A stretch of 64,000 nucleotides of DNA from DATGFK01 sp040007395 (GCA_040007395.1 JBDTVG010000242.1:1-64000), one strand, 5' to 3'; numbered from the stretch's first letter, positions 18,006 through 27,160 are shown. Numbers and translations: made by a program. The notes: a model not told the origin generated them from the letters alone.

Positions 18006-18554
18006 TCATTTGAGTCGCCAAGCCAAGCCAGCGACCATTAACAGCACTTCATCGGCGACAAGGGCGATACGTTGGTTTGCCGCACCAAGTGCATCGCGAT
18101 ACAAGCGTCCAAGTCGATAGGGTGGCACAATACCCATGCCTACTTCATTGCTGACGATAATCCATGTAGCAGTGCTGGTTTGTTGTAGCGCCAACAGGTC
18201 GTCAATCTCGCTTAGGATCGCGGCATTTGCCTCGGCTTGGCTGCATGTTTCTGGCAGCGTTAGGAGCGCATTACTAGCCAACAAAGTAATACAATCCAGC
18301 AAGATGACATCGGTCAAGGCTGTCTGACGTATTTCCTCCGCCACATGCTGCGGTGCTTCAAGAGTATGCCAGCCTGCCGGACGCTGCTGCTGATGAGCAG
18401 CGATGCGTTCCCGCATTTCGTCATCGTAGGCTTGGGCGGTGGCAACGTACAGGACATGTTCCCCGCCAAGTTCCAGCGCTAATCGTTCGGCGGTGCTGCT
18501 TTTGCCGCTGCGTGCGCCGCCCAGAATAAAGATCAGTTTAGCCATATTAGCCAT
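18006..18554 (-). CDS. cobU: adenosylcobinamide kinase/adenosylcobinamide-phosphate guanylyltransferase
   Basis: The protein has 182 aa, the usual CobU/CobP size. The P-loop is FILGGARSGKSSTAERLA. The conserved VLYVATAQAYDDEMRERI with HQQQRPAGWHTLEAP (the guanylylated-His region), DVILLDCITLLASN and IIVSNEVGMGIVPPYRLGRLYRDALG blocks all fit. It phosphorylates adenosylcobinamide and adds GMP, giving the AdoCbi-GDP substrate of CobS. It is the last gene of the B12 operon and starts 3 bases after the cobS stop. Confidence 0.93.
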   Translation of the reverse strand: MANMAKLIFILGGARSGKSSTAERLALELGGEHVLYVATAQAYDDEMRERIAAHQQQRPAGWHTLEAPQHVAEEIRQTALTDVILLDCITLLASNALLTLPETCSQAEANAAILSEIDDLLALQQTSTATWIIVSNEVGMGIVPPYRLGRLYRDALGAANQRIALVADEVLLMVAGLAWRLK

Positions 18555-18557
18555 GAA

Positions 18558-19277
18558 TCAAACCACACTGAGCAGGATCAACGATAACATCTCGACCAGT
18601 TCACAGAGTGCCCCGTAACTATCGCCGGTCAGCCCGCCGCCCAAGCGTTTCGCCATCCATCCCCCGACAATCACAACGAAAAGCAGAGTCAGCACCAATA
18701 GCAAGACTCCTCGCCAGCCGAATAATATGGCGGCAAGTACGGTTATTATTGTGGCGGCGATAAGCTGAGTACGTCCGAAGCCATCACGATGGTAGACTGC
18801 TAACCCCGCTGACCGCGCACGCGGAAATCGCGCTACTGCCAGTACCATTGCCCAGCGGCCCATAATCGGCGGCAAAATTAGCAGCAGAGGCGGCACACTC
18901 CGCAGCGCGATCCACTTGCCAAGCAGCAGCAGCACGAGTCCAACCACCGCCCACGATCCGGTGCGAGGATCTTTCATAATCTCCAAGCGGCGTTCGGGCG
19001 CAACGGTTGCCAGTAGTCCATCACATGAATCAGCGAATCCATCGAGGTGCAGGCCGCCTGTCAATACGACCCAAATCAGCAGCGCCACAAACGCGGTCAA
19101 GTCCGGTGGCAGAAAGCGAATCGAGGCGGCAAGGGCAACGCTTACACCAATCACCAAACCGACGATAGGATAGAACGCAAACGAACGTCCCGGATGTCCA
19201 CTCGAAATGCGACCTACAGGCAGTATCGTCAAAAACGCGAATGCGTCGATCAGCGGTTCGATTAGATTAGCCAGCAT
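18558..19277 (-). CDS. cobS: adenosylcobinamide-GDP ribazoletransferase
   Basis: This integral membrane protein of about 239 aa has the CobS hallmarks FLTILPVGR near the start, GGLHLDGFADSCDGL (acidic, metal-binding) and DPRTGSWAVVGL. It joins the lower ligand (alpha-ribazole) to AdoCbi-GDP, the last assembly step of B12. ATG 19277 (MLANLIEPLID) is preferred. It overlaps the end of the cupin gene by 11 bp, which indicates coupling. A longer start at 19310 is possible. Confidence 0.92.
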   Translation of the reverse strand: MLANLIEPLIDAFAFLTILPVGRISSGHPGRSFAFYPIVGLVIGVSVALAASIRFLPPDLTAFVALLIWVVLTGGLHLDGFADSCDGLLATVAPERRLEIMKDPRTGSWAVVGLVLLLLGKWIALRSVPPLLLILPPIMGRWAMVLAVARFPRARSAGLAVYHRDGFGRTQLIAATIITVLAAILFGWRGVLLLVLTLLFVVIVGGWMAKRLGGGLTGDSYGALCELVEMLSLILLSVV

Positions 19278-19608
19278 AGGACTCACTACGCGAATATTCG
19301 GCGGGCGCAAAAAAGACTAGCACGGTTAAATCTTCGCTAATGTCGAAAAAGCGGTGTTCCACATTTGCTGCCACATAAACAATGCTACCTGCTTTTACTG
19401 AACGCGATTCTTCCCCAACCCGAATCGAGGCGCTCCCGCTGACCACATAGTACACTTCGTCTTCGGTATGCGGCTGTTGCAGATCGGCTCCGCCAGCCGA
19501 CAAATGATATACGCCTGCACTCAGCGACGGCACACGCAAAAATTCCAGCCATGAGCGCCCAGATTGCTGTTGTTGATCCATTAGCTGATCGCACTCGAAG
19601 GCATCCAT
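19267..19608 (-). CDS. cupin-domain protein in the B12 operon
   Basis: This 113-aa protein is a single cupin barrel. The metal-binding motif 1 region is QPHTEDEVYYVVSGSASIRVG and motif 2 is NVEHRFFDISEDLTVLVFF. It lies 18 bases after the cobO stop and overlaps cobS, so it is co-transcribed from the cobalamin riboswitch. A catalytic or ligand-sensing role connected with B12 or its lower ligand is possible, but cupins are too varied to assign one. Confidence 0.75.
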   Translation of the reverse strand: MDAFECDQLMDQQQQSGRSWLEFLRVPSLSAGVYHLSAGGADLQQPHTEDEVYYVVSGSASIRVGEESRSVKAGSIVYVAANVEHRFFDISEDLTVLVFFAPAEYSRSESYAG

Positions 19609-19626
19609 CAGGTAATATTGCTCCGT

Positions 19627-20190
19627 TTAGAATTCGATCCCCGGCTGTGCCAGAATCCCCTGATCGGTGAAGGGATGCTTGATTTCGCGCATTTCCGTGA
19701 CCAAATCGGCGTACTCGATCAATTCGGGGATGGCATCGCGCCCAGTGATAATCAGGTGCAGCATGGGCGGTTTGTTCGCGTCCAGCCATGCCCGCACGTC
19801 GGCAAAATCTAGCCAACCAAAACTAAAGCAGTAGGTCATTTCATCCAAAATAATGATATGATAATCCCCGCTAACGATCTTAGCCTTTGCCAGTTCCCAG
19901 CCGTGCTTGGCTTTGGCAGCGCTCTCATCCAGATCTTTGCTCAACCATGTAAAGCCATCGCCGCTGCTCAAAAATTCGATACCCATTTTGCGGGCGGCTT
20001 TGTGCTCGCCAAAGTTGGCAGTTTCCGTCTTGATAAACTGGATTACACAGACCTTCATATCGCGACCCCAAGCACGGGTCATCACGCCCAATGCGGCGCT
20101 AGTTTTGCCTTTACCGTTGCCTGTATTAACAATGATCAAGCCTTTTTTCAGGTTCTGGCGACGTAGTGCTTCGGTCATAATCTCAGCCAT
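19627..20190 (-). CDS. cobO: cob(I)alamin / cob(I)yrinate a,c-diamide adenosyltransferase
   Basis: This 187-aa protein of the CobO/BtuR/CobA family has the P-loop variant VNTGNGKGKTSAALGVMTRAWG at residues about 20-41 and further conserved blocks VCVIQFIK, IILDEMTYCFSFGWLD and HLIITGRDAIPELIEYADLVTEM. It moves the adenosyl group of ATP to the cobalt of corrinoids. It overlaps the end of the btuF-like gene by 16 bp. Confidence 0.92.
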   Translation of the reverse strand: MAEIMTEALRRQNLKKGLIIVNTGNGKGKTSAALGVMTRAWGRDMKVCVIQFIKTETANFGEHKAARKMGIEFLSSGDGFTWLSKDLDESAAKAKHGWELAKAKIVSGDYHIIILDEMTYCFSFGWLDFADVRAWLDANKPPMLHLIITGRDAIPELIEYADLVTEMREIKHPFTDQGILAQPGIEF

Positions 20191-21095
20191 GCCGATCCTT
20201 CATGTCCAAAGTGGAAAACTTCGGGATGGAGAATCTCTGCCAGAATTTCCAATGAGTCGCTGAGACGGGGGCCGGGGCGATTGAAGTATTGGTTGCCATC
20301 AGTCACATAAACGCGATGCTGCTGCACAGCTCGCAGTTCAGCCCAACCGGGCTGCTGGGTCAAGATCGGGACATCCTGACAAGCGCGGGCAATATCATAG
20401 CCACAGGGCAGCAATACAATCACTTCGGGGTCTTGCGCCTGTAGATCCGCCCATGTCATCCAAGGCGAATGTTGTCCCGCTTGACCAAACAAGTTCACGC
20501 CGCCTGCCATTTCGACCAATTCTGGCATCCAATTTCCGGCTGCCATCAATGGGTCGATCCATTCGATGCAGGCGACAGTGGGTTGGTGGGCGATATTGCG
20601 GGACTGTTGTTCGATTCCAGCCATGTACTGTTTCATCTGTGCTACAAATACGTCGCCCCGTTCAGGTACGCCGAGTGCTTGAGCGACCCGTTGAATATCC
20701 CTGAATACATCTGCCAGTGCATTAGGTTCTAGCGATACAATTTGCGCCGACGTATCCAACCAATCGCACGCGGCACGCTCTACATCGGCAAGGCTGACCG
20801 CACATACCTCACACTGTGACTGGGTAACGATCACCTCTGGTTGTAACTGCTTGAGTAAGTCGGTATGGACATTATAGACCGACAGCGCCTCGTGCAGAAT
20901 TTCCTTGACCTGCATATTGATCTCGCCGCTGGTTCCATGTGGGTCAAACTTCGGTTCTGTGCAAGGTGGCAATTGCTGCACCGTAATCGGGTAATCGCAC
21001 TCGTGAGAGCGCCCGACCAACTGCGCCTCGAAGCCTAATGCACAGACAATCTCGGTGGCACTGGGAATAAGCGATACAATATTTTTCACAACCAT
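20175..21095 (-). CDS. BtuF-like cobalamin-binding protein (periplasmic-binding-protein fold)
   Basis: The 306-aa protein has the Fe3+/B12-type binding-protein fold (PBP2 class III): IVSLIPSATEIVCALGFEAQLVGRSHECDYP, VIVTQSQCEVCAVSL, CIEWIDPLMAAGNW and ITQ-type blocks, with YVTDGNQYFNRPGPRLSDSLEIL near the end. It lacks a signal peptide, so it is either cytoplasmic or exported another way; many B12-operon members of this family look like this. It is the first gene after the riboswitch. No BtuCD permease or ATPase gene is in the window. Confidence 0.85.
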   Translation of the reverse strand: MVVKNIVSLIPSATEIVCALGFEAQLVGRSHECDYPITVQQLPPCTEPKFDPHGTSGEINMQVKEILHEALSVYNVHTDLLKQLQPEVIVTQSQCEVCAVSLADVERAACDWLDTSAQIVSLEPNALADVFRDIQRVAQALGVPERGDVFVAQMKQYMAGIEQQSRNIAHQPTVACIEWIDPLMAAGNWMPELVEMAGGVNLFGQAGQHSPWMTWADLQAQDPEVIVLLPCGYDIARACQDVPILTQQPGWAELRAVQQHRVYVTDGNQYFNRPGPRLSDSLEILAEILHPEVFHFGHEGSAWLRL

Positions 21096-21124
21096 GCTGG
21101 CGATACTCCTTACCTAGCAAATAA

Positions 21125-21152
21125 CAAAAAACCCGACCTGTTCGGATCGGGT
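21125..21152 (-). terminator. leader terminator of the B12 operon
   Basis: On the minus strand, ACCCGA...TCGGGT forms a short GC-rich hairpin (21131-21152) followed directly by a T-run (21125-21130). It lies between the riboswitch and the btuF-like ATG at 21095, the position expected for riboswitch-controlled early termination. Confidence 0.8.
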
Positions 21153-21246
21153 GAGATAGGAAGTGCAAACACACAATACCGCATTAATGGCGGTGCGTGT
21201 AACTGCTCTCCCTACCTGTTCCGAGAAGGGTTACTTGAGCGTCAGT

Positions 21247-21384
21247 TGAGGTAGGCATCCTGGCTTCCGATCTACGCGAATAATGCACGAACAGCAGATC
21301 GATTACAGTTGCGACACAGCGCTGGACTTGCACCAGCTTCCACCTTTACACCCTAGCATCCGGGCTATCGGGTCACCTCAACAC
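21247..21384 (-). promoter_or_regulatory. cobalamin (AdoCbl) riboswitch
   Basis: Read on the minus strand, the region contains GGTG followed by the core GGAAGCTGGTGCAAGTCC, then CGCAACTGTAA, and near its end the B12-box-like GAAGCCAGGATGCC. The order and spacing match the class-I cobalamin riboswitch. It precedes a terminator and the btuF-cobO-cupin-cobS-cobU operon, so B12 should switch the operon off by early termination (family knowledge). Confidence 0.92.
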
Positions 21385-21409
21385 TATTCAGTTGTTCTGT
21401 AATTATTCT

Positions 21410-21463
21410 ACAGAGGGGAAAGAGGTGTGTCAAACATTACTTCTATTGGGCTTTCCCCTCTGT
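21410..21463. repeat. 13-bp perfect inverted repeat
   Basis: ACAGAGGGGAAAG (21410-21422) and CTTTCCCCTCTGT (21451-21463) flank a 28-base spacer upstream of the riboswitch and downstream of the solute-binding protein gene. It may isolate the two units or be a decayed repeat element. There is no T-run. Confidence 0.5.
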
Positions 21464-21479
21464 GCATGTCGATGAGCAA

Positions 21480-21503
21480 GGGCGTACTGGTTAAAGTACG
21501 CCC
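21480..21503 (-). terminator. hairpin after the double solute-binding protein gene
   Basis: GGGCGTAC/GTACGCCC (8 bp) with an 8-base loop, 18 bases beyond the stop codon at 21521. The 3' side has only a few T residues. Confidence 0.5.
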
Positions 21504-21520
21504 CTCCAAACCGCTGCTAA

Positions 21521-24172
21521 TCAGCCGCCGAAGACGGTTTTCATACGTGGATCGGCTTGAGTGGCACAGGCTAGATACTGCTGATTGTAGTCACGCTGAT
21601 TTTGCGTCGAAGGATCGAAGGGTGCGATATTGGCGACGCAGCCCTGATAGGTTTTGGCGTAGCCCTCAGCATCCTTGAGCGATGAATCTAGGTCGGCATT
21701 GTTCAGCACGTAGTTGTCGAAGGCTTCGTAGAGCCAGTGCTGCATCAGGAAATTGGCGGGCGAAGTGCCACCACCAGCCAGTGCAGGCAGCGATACCGTA
21801 TTGGGATCTTTTAGTTCGGCATCGATCTGGTTGTAGAGCGCCACAACATCGGCTCCCTGATCAGCCGCTAGTGTTGGGTTATTGACCTGTGATGCGCGAG
21901 CGGGCATAGCGTTGAACAGTTCCGGGTGCTTGGCAATGGTACTGATCCAACGATAGCAGGCTTCTGGGTTCTGCGATTTGGCGCTGATGTAGGCCGCGCC
22001 AATCGTGTAAGAAGCTGCCGAGAATGTCTTGCCCGTCGGATAAGGCGCACCCTTGTAAACATTCTGACCATTTGTTGCTTGCGGGCGCGTATTGAGCGAA
22101 TTCAATACATCGCTATAGATCGCGTTTTCGAGGGTGTTTCGCCCGCCGCCAAAGCTGAACCCGCTCAGCGCGTCATATTTGATGTAACCATTTTTAGCGA
22201 GATCCAACACCTGACGGATAGCATCAACAGTCGTTGGGTCAGTAAAGTTGATGGTTGGCGGGTTGGTGCGATAGTCCAGCGGAAGGCCACCATAAGCCGC
22301 CATGAGGATCAACAAGTGACCGCCACTGGTATTGGCAGCGGCAAATGGTGCTGGGTCGGCGGGATCGGGTCGTAGGGCTTTGACCGCATCGTTGAATGCG
22401 TCTACCGTCCAGTTATTCTGTGGTGCCTGAACATTGGCCTTTGCGAAGTCTTGGGTGTTGTACTTCATAATGGTAGGCTGGACAACGATGGGATAGCCCC
22501 ATGTTTTGTTGTCACGTTGAAGCTGAGTCAGCACATTACCAACTACATCCGCTTTATCGAACGAGCTGTCAGCGGTGAGAAATGGATCGATGTTGAACAG
22601 TAGTCCCAAATTCGCACTAGGAACGGCATTGTAGGGCAGATAGAAGCAATCGTAGGCTTCGACAGTGCTGTCCAGTTGACCGAAGCGTTGAGCGGTATCA
22701 AAGACCACCTGTCCAACCTGCGGATCGGTACTGATGAACTGATTGATCACTGTATCCCATTTATCCTGATTGGGCAGCGGCGAAACAAACGACATCATGC
22801 CGAACTTGATCGCCACTTTTCCAGCCGTCAGTACCGGAGTCGGTACTGGCGTTGCTACACTGACGGCAACCGTCGATTTCTTGGCAATGGCGGCTTGTTC
22901 ATCCTGAGTCGCCTGTGCGTCAACCGCTTGCAAAGCGTCTTTGGAACTGACCGCATTCGTGGTCATGTTAGTTAGTGCAATATCGAGATATTCGGCAAAA
23001 CGAATATCAGCAGGCGGGATGCCGTTGGCAAGCGCCTTATCGATCAACGCCTGATTTTCGGGGGTGAGATTGCGATTACGGCCCGGCCCACCCGGTCCGC
23101 CCGGTCCGCCACCATTGCCTCCACCGGAGGTCTGCGCCCCGACAAGACTCTTACGGGCAGGGGCAATTCCACCACGTGAGGTCAGTTCAGGACGTGTGGT
23201 CAGGAAGTTCGCCAGTGCAAAAGCCTGTTCAGGGTGCTGCGTTCCAGCACTGATGGCAAAGCCCTGTACAGTTAATCCCGATTTGCCGCCCGGCAGCATA
23301 ACGGCAACACGTGGGTTTTTCGTGGTATCAATCCGCACAAAGTTCGAGACTGCCCCAATGCTGATTGGTGCGGTCTGAAAGTCGTTGAAACTCTTACTAA
23401 TTACGCCATCAGTCTGGAGCTGTACCCATGCATCGAGTAGCGCTTCGGTTGAGGGCTTGTCGATCTGTGGTTGGCTGGGCAGACTATTCGCATCGAAAAG
23501 GTTTTCACCGAGCAAACTGCGGAATAGCACCGCATCGCTGCCAGAGACGCTTAAGCCGGGTGTCGTCACCGTATTGCTGGCATCTTTAATCGTCAATTTG
23601 TTCGCCGCATTGACCAGATCGGTTAGCGTCCATTTGTCGTTAGGATACGCCAACCCTGCTTTGTCAAACGCCGCTGGATCGTAGCTGAGAATCAACGCAT
23701 CGGTGCTGGTGGGCAGCGCCCAAATCCCTTTGTCCCACTGGAACGACTGCCAAACAGCCGGGTAAAAGTCGTCTACATTTGCCGACTTGTCGCCGTTTAC
23801 TAATGGAGATAGATCCAAAAAGTACCCCGCACTCGTCGCTGCCGAAGTTAACGGTACACGGCGCGAATCGATGGACAAGACATCAGCGACATTCGTGTAT
23901 GTCTGTAGTCCTGTAAAATAAGCGTCGAGTCCTGCCGTTGGCGAAGGAATCGACGGATCGTCTTTGACGATGTTAAGGGTTATATTGGGATATGCTGCCT
24001 GAAAATCGGCAATCATCTGATCGCTGTAAATATCCCGGCTGGCGCTGGATACTGCCAACGAGATAATGACCTTGCCGCTGTCCTGCGCGTGCAGGGTGGT
24101 CAGGGGCAGAGTCGTGACTATCAATACCATTACACCTATTATCGCCAGCAAAGTGCTGTTTCGTAAACGCAT
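21521..24172 (-). CDS. tandem (fused) ABC-type extracellular solute-binding protein
   Basis: The protein has about 883 aa, roughly twice the family length. A signal peptide (MRLRNSTLLAIIGVMVLI... to LHAQD) leads into two consecutive solute-binding-protein family 1 domains. The first (about residues 30-425) has YSDQMIADFQAAYPNITLNIV and WALPTSTDALILSYDPAAFD. The second (about 450-883) has WGYPIVVQPTIMKYNTQDFA and AAYGGLPLDYRTNPP. Between the substrate lobes of the first half there is a Gly/Pro-rich insert (SGGGNGGGPGGPGGPGRN). The start at 24172 is set by GGGAGG about 9 bases upstream. No permease or ATPase gene is adjacent. Substrates are probably sugars or oligosaccharides, but this is not proven. 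Confidence 0.82.
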   Translation of the reverse strand: MRLRNSTLLAIIGVMVLIVTTLPLTTLHAQDSGKVIISLAVSSASRDIYSDQMIADFQAAYPNITLNIVKDDPSIPSPTAGLDAYFTGLQTYTNVADVLSIDSRRVPLTSAATSAGYFLDLSPLVNGDKSANVDDFYPAVWQSFQWDKGIWALPTSTDALILSYDPAAFDKAGLAYPNDKWTLTDLVNAANKLTIKDASNTVTTPGLSVSGSDAVLFRSLLGENLFDANSLPSQPQIDKPSTEALLDAWVQLQTDGVISKSFNDFQTAPISIGAVSNFVRIDTTKNPRVAVMLPGGKSGLTVQGFAISAGTQHPEQAFALANFLTTRPELTSRGGIAPARKSLVGAQTSGGGNGGGPGGPGGPGRNRNLTPENQALIDKALANGIPPADIRFAEYLDIALTNMTTNAVSSKDALQAVDAQATQDEQAAIAKKSTVAVSVATPVPTPVLTAGKVAIKFGMMSFVSPLPNQDKWDTVINQFISTDPQVGQVVFDTAQRFGQLDSTVEAYDCFYLPYNAVPSANLGLLFNIDPFLTADSSFDKADVVGNVLTQLQRDNKTWGYPIVVQPTIMKYNTQDFAKANVQAPQNNWTVDAFNDAVKALRPDPADPAPFAAANTSGGHLLILMAAYGGLPLDYRTNPPTINFTDPTTVDAIRQVLDLAKNGYIKYDALSGFSFGGGRNTLENAIYSDVLNSLNTRPQATNGQNVYKGAPYPTGKTFSAASYTIGAAYISAKSQNPEACYRWISTIAKHPELFNAMPARASQVNNPTLAADQGADVVALYNQIDAELKDPNTVSLPALAGGGTSPANFLMQHWLYEAFDNYVLNNADLDSSLKDAEGYAKTYQGCVANIAPFDPSTQNQRDYNQQYLACATQADPRMKTVFGG

Positions 24173-24317
24173 TAACCTATCCTCCCTATACATTGCCTAC
24201 CTATTAAGCAAAGCGACAAATTACAAGGCAAATGTGAATACTTTGTAAACTCCGTGTAAAAAGAGTCATAAGCCATTCAATCTGTTTGCCCACTACCTGG
24301 CATAACTTCCAAGTGAG

Positions 24318-25010
24318 TTATTCCGGCTCCACGAAGCGATAGCCAATCCCCGGTTCACTGATAATATAACGAATATCGCGGGCTGGATTCTCTTTCAACT
24401 TGCGGCGGATCTGGTTCACGAAGACGCGGACATAGTGCTCCATACCTTCGTAGCCTGCACCCCATACCTTGTTCAAAAGTGTGCCATGCGTGATCACTGT
24501 GCCGGGGTGTTTCGCAAGCAGGCACAACAAATCGTACTCCTTTGGCGTAAAATGTACTTCCTCCCCTTCTAATGTCACACGGCGATTCGCGAGATCGATG
24601 ACAATGCCCTTGATACAAATCTCAGCGGTTGGCGTAGTCTGATCGGTGACAACACTGCGCCGCAAAATCGCCTGAATCCGCGCCTGAAGTTCCTCCATGC
24701 CGAATGGCTTGGTCATATAGTCATCCGCGCCAGCATTCAAGGCGTTCACTTTGGTTTTTTCATCGTTGCGAACGGAGAGCATAATAATCGGTGTTTTGCT
24801 CCATGTGCGGAGTCGGCGACACACTTCCAGCCCATCGGGCGACGAACCCAGCGCAATATCCAGAATAATGACATCCGGTTGCTGCTGGGCAACTGCTACC
24901 AGCGCCGATTGACCATCACCTGTCGTGACCACCTGATATCCATACCCTTCTAAGCCTGTTTGCAGCAGCTTGCGTATCTGTGGCTCATCGTCCACAACCA
25001 GAATTCTCAT
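24318..25010 (-). CDS. OmpR/KdpE-family response regulator
   Basis: The protein has 230 aa. The receiver domain holds the acidic pocket (VVDDEP), phospho-acceptor Asp in DVIILDIALG, then MLSVRN and the Lys in YMTKPFG. The C-terminal winged helix (FTPKEYDLLCLLAKHPGTV) is of the OmpR type. The pattern is closest to KdpE. It follows the sensor kinase gene by 6 bases, so the pair forms a two-component system. The usual kdpFABC genes are not present. The nearby KimA-like gene is a possible target (inference). Confidence 0.88.
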   Translation of the reverse strand: MRILVVDDEPQIRKLLQTGLEGYGYQVVTTGDGQSALVAVAQQQPDVIILDIALGSSPDGLEVCRRLRTWSKTPIIMLSVRNDEKTKVNALNAGADDYMTKPFGMEELQARIQAILRRSVVTDQTTPTAEICIKGIVIDLANRRVTLEGEEVHFTPKEYDLLCLLAKHPGTVITHGTLLNKVWGAGYEGMEHYVRVFVNQIRRKLKENPARDIRYIISEPGIGYRFVEPE

Positions 25011-25016
25011 ATGTGC

Positions 25017-26390
25017 TTATTCTGTATCCATGTTAGTTAAAGGAAGCGAAAAGATAAACGTTGCGCCGCCACTGGGGGTATCTTCGACCCACAAGCGACC
25101 CTGATGGGCTTCGATGATCCCTTTGGCGATGGCTAACCCAAGCCCAGTATTCCCGCCTGCGCTGTGATAAAAGGGTTCCATAATCAGGTCACGCTCGGCG
25201 GCTGGAATACTTGGCCCATGATTGACGATAGCAACTTGTGCCTCATGACCAATGATTTTACCAGCAATCGTGAGTCGCGAGTCAGAGGGTTCGTAACGCA
25301 ATCCATTTTCTACGAGATTGCTTAATGCCTGAAGCACTAACCCGTAGTCAAAATAGACAAGGGTCATGTCGGGCGGAAAGTTGATCACGATGCGTTCAGT
25401 GCCCGTAACCTGCCAAGTACGGGCAGCGACATCGCCCGCAACTTCTTCTAGGCTGTTCAACGCGCCATTAATTTGTAGTGCGCCCGCTTGCAACCGCGAA
25501 ATATCCAATAAATTGCCGACCATTTTATTAAGGTGATCAGCTTCGGACTCAATCGCGTGAAGCATGTCGAGCCGATCTGGCGGTGGTAAGGTACTGTCAA
25601 GCCGTGAGAGGTTACTTGCAGAGGTTTTGATAATCGTGAGCGGAGTCCGTAAGTCATGCGAAACCGCGTGCAGTAAAGCGGTTTTTAACCGATCCGCCTC
25701 TTTCAGACTCTCGCTTTCCTGAATATGGTGAGCGAGTTCGATGCGCTGCAAGACGGTTGCGGCTTGCGAGGTGCAAATGCTTGCCAACCGGGTAAGCGCA
25801 GAAGTTGGAGGTCGAGTAAAGGTTATACGTAATATGCCGTACCGATGTGCGCCAATACTCAGTGGCAAATTGAGGCGGTTTTGTCCGTCTGTATCTAGAA
25901 GGGAGATCGGTGGCAACACTTCGGTATGTAGCACCGACAGCCGTTCATGCAAAATATGATCGAGCGTGCGGTAAACTGATTCGGAGTCGGTAAGCTGATT
26001 AAAGGCGGCGGCAGCTTCGTACAGGATATTGAGTTCATTCGCCCGCTGTTCAGCATCACGCCTCTGGTTGCGGGCGTAGGAGGCAAGTTGCCCGGTCAAT
26101 GCAGCACACGCCAAATAGATCACGAGATCAAGCACATCACGCGGATCGGCAACAAAAAAGGTATACAGCGGCTTGACGAGGAAAAAGTTAAAACTTAGGA
26201 AACTGATCAAGGCAGTAAAAAGAGAGGGAGCCGTTCCATAATACACCGCCACTACCAGCACTACCAGTAAATAGACGAGTGAAAAGTTGGCGGTGGTCAA
26301 TACATCGCGCAGTCCCCAAAGCAGCAGCGTTGCGCCAAACGCCATCAACGCGGCGAACCCGTAGCGCCGGAGAGAGAGAATCACCCTCAC
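25017..26390 (-). CDS. KdpD-like sensor histidine kinase lacking the N-terminal KdpD/USP domains
   Basis: The protein has 457 aa. Four close membrane helices form a DUF4118-type region (residues about 10-110: LVYLLVVLVVAVYYGTAP, SFLSFNFFLVKPLYTF). A GAF-like segment (about 135-225) follows, then HisKA with phospho-acceptor His in HAVSHDLRTPLTIIK and HATPase_c with NLVENGLRYEP and GNTGLGLAIAKGIIEAHQG. Full KdpD is about 890 aa because a KdpD nucleotide-binding part and a universal-stress domain precede the membrane region; both are absent here. A stand-alone universal-stress protein is encoded just upstream. Confidence 0.88.
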   Translation of the reverse strand: MRVILSLRRYGFAALMAFGATLLLWGLRDVLTTANFSLVYLLVVLVVAVYYGTAPSLFTALISFLSFNFFLVKPLYTFFVADPRDVLDLVIYLACAALTGQLASYARNQRRDAEQRANELNILYEAAAAFNQLTDSESVYRTLDHILHERLSVLHTEVLPPISLLDTDGQNRLNLPLSIGAHRYGILRITFTRPPTSALTRLASICTSQAATVLQRIELAHHIQESESLKEADRLKTALLHAVSHDLRTPLTIIKTSASNLSRLDSTLPPPDRLDMLHAIESEADHLNKMVGNLLDISRLQAGALQINGALNSLEEVAGDVAARTWQVTGTERIVINFPPDMTLVYFDYGLVLQALSNLVENGLRYEPSDSRLTIAGKIIGHEAQVAIVNHGPSIPAAERDLIMEPFYHSAGGNTGLGLAIAKGIIEAHQGRLWVEDTPSGGATFIFSLPLTNMDTE

Positions 26391-26505
26391 CTACATCATT
26401 GAGCAATCTAGCAATGAATCTAAATTATAGCAGCAAGTTGAGACAAAATTCACGCATTTTTGGGGTGTACAAGGGGCGTTTATGTTGTAAGATCTTACCA
26501 GTCGG

Positions 26506-26982
26506 TTACCTTATCAGCAATGGCTCATCCGACCAATGTTCATGAGTGCTAGTTTCGATTGGAGTATCAAGCATGTATAGCTTCTGCTGATGGCTAATCA
26601 GGCGTTGGCGCAAACTCCAGATCTGAAACTTATGCCAATAGGGAATACGGCTATCGGGGATATTCGCAAAAACAATCGAGGCTTTAACGTAATTCGCGGC
26701 ATCTGCGATGGCATCATATAGTGTGGCATACTGAAAAACGTGCGTGGAAACTTCTACCGCATAGTCTTCGGCTGTGGCAAGATAATCCCGCAGTTCAAGA
26801 TGATCTTGCTGAGTAAAGTTCTGGTACCCAAACTCTGTGCCAAGCCATCCCAAATGTTGCACGGGCAGCATTTTAACCAGTGCAACCCCAGTGTTTGTGC
26901 CACGTGCGAGGGTGCAAGCAAGGTGAATCGCTTTAAGTGTCCAAGCCCGCTCGGACATTTGAACCATGATCATCGTAAGCAC
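26506..26982 (-). CDS. universal stress protein-like domain protein
   Basis: The protein has 158 aa. The beginning (MLTMIMVQMSERAWTLKAIH) and the ASIVFANIPDSRIPYWHKFQI segment fit the UspA fold seen in KdpD and in stand-alone stress proteins. The ATP-binding glycine motif is not clear. It lies 115 bases upstream of the sensor kinase gene on the same strand, and divergent from the KimA-like gene. It could be the detached sensory part of the kinase or a modulator of the transporter (inference). ATG 26973 is an alternative start. Confidence 0.65.
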   Translation of the reverse strand: MLTMIMVQMSERAWTLKAIHLACTLARGTNTGVALVKMLPVQHLGWLGTEFGYQNFTQQDHLELRDYLATAEDYAVEVSTHVFQYATLYDAIADAANYVKASIVFANIPDSRIPYWHKFQIWSLRQRLISHQQKLYMLDTPIETSTHEHWSDEPLLIR

Positions 26983-27160
26983 ATCTCAATCGGATCTCAG
27001 ACCAATCTATTGTTATCTCTAACAGTCTACGCTCATTCGGGTAAAGAACGTATCAGGGCAATAGGCAATCTGTATCAATTTTTTGTAAAGACTGCCAATG
27101 CGCTTTATCTGATCGAATGTATACTGCACTACTGCTTGAACTTCTTTGTGTGGGGGTATT

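Noticed and set aside
26983..27160. c-di-AMP (ydaO-type) riboswitch expected before a KimA gene
   Set aside because: The conserved ydaO-type core sequences are not visible in this short leader.
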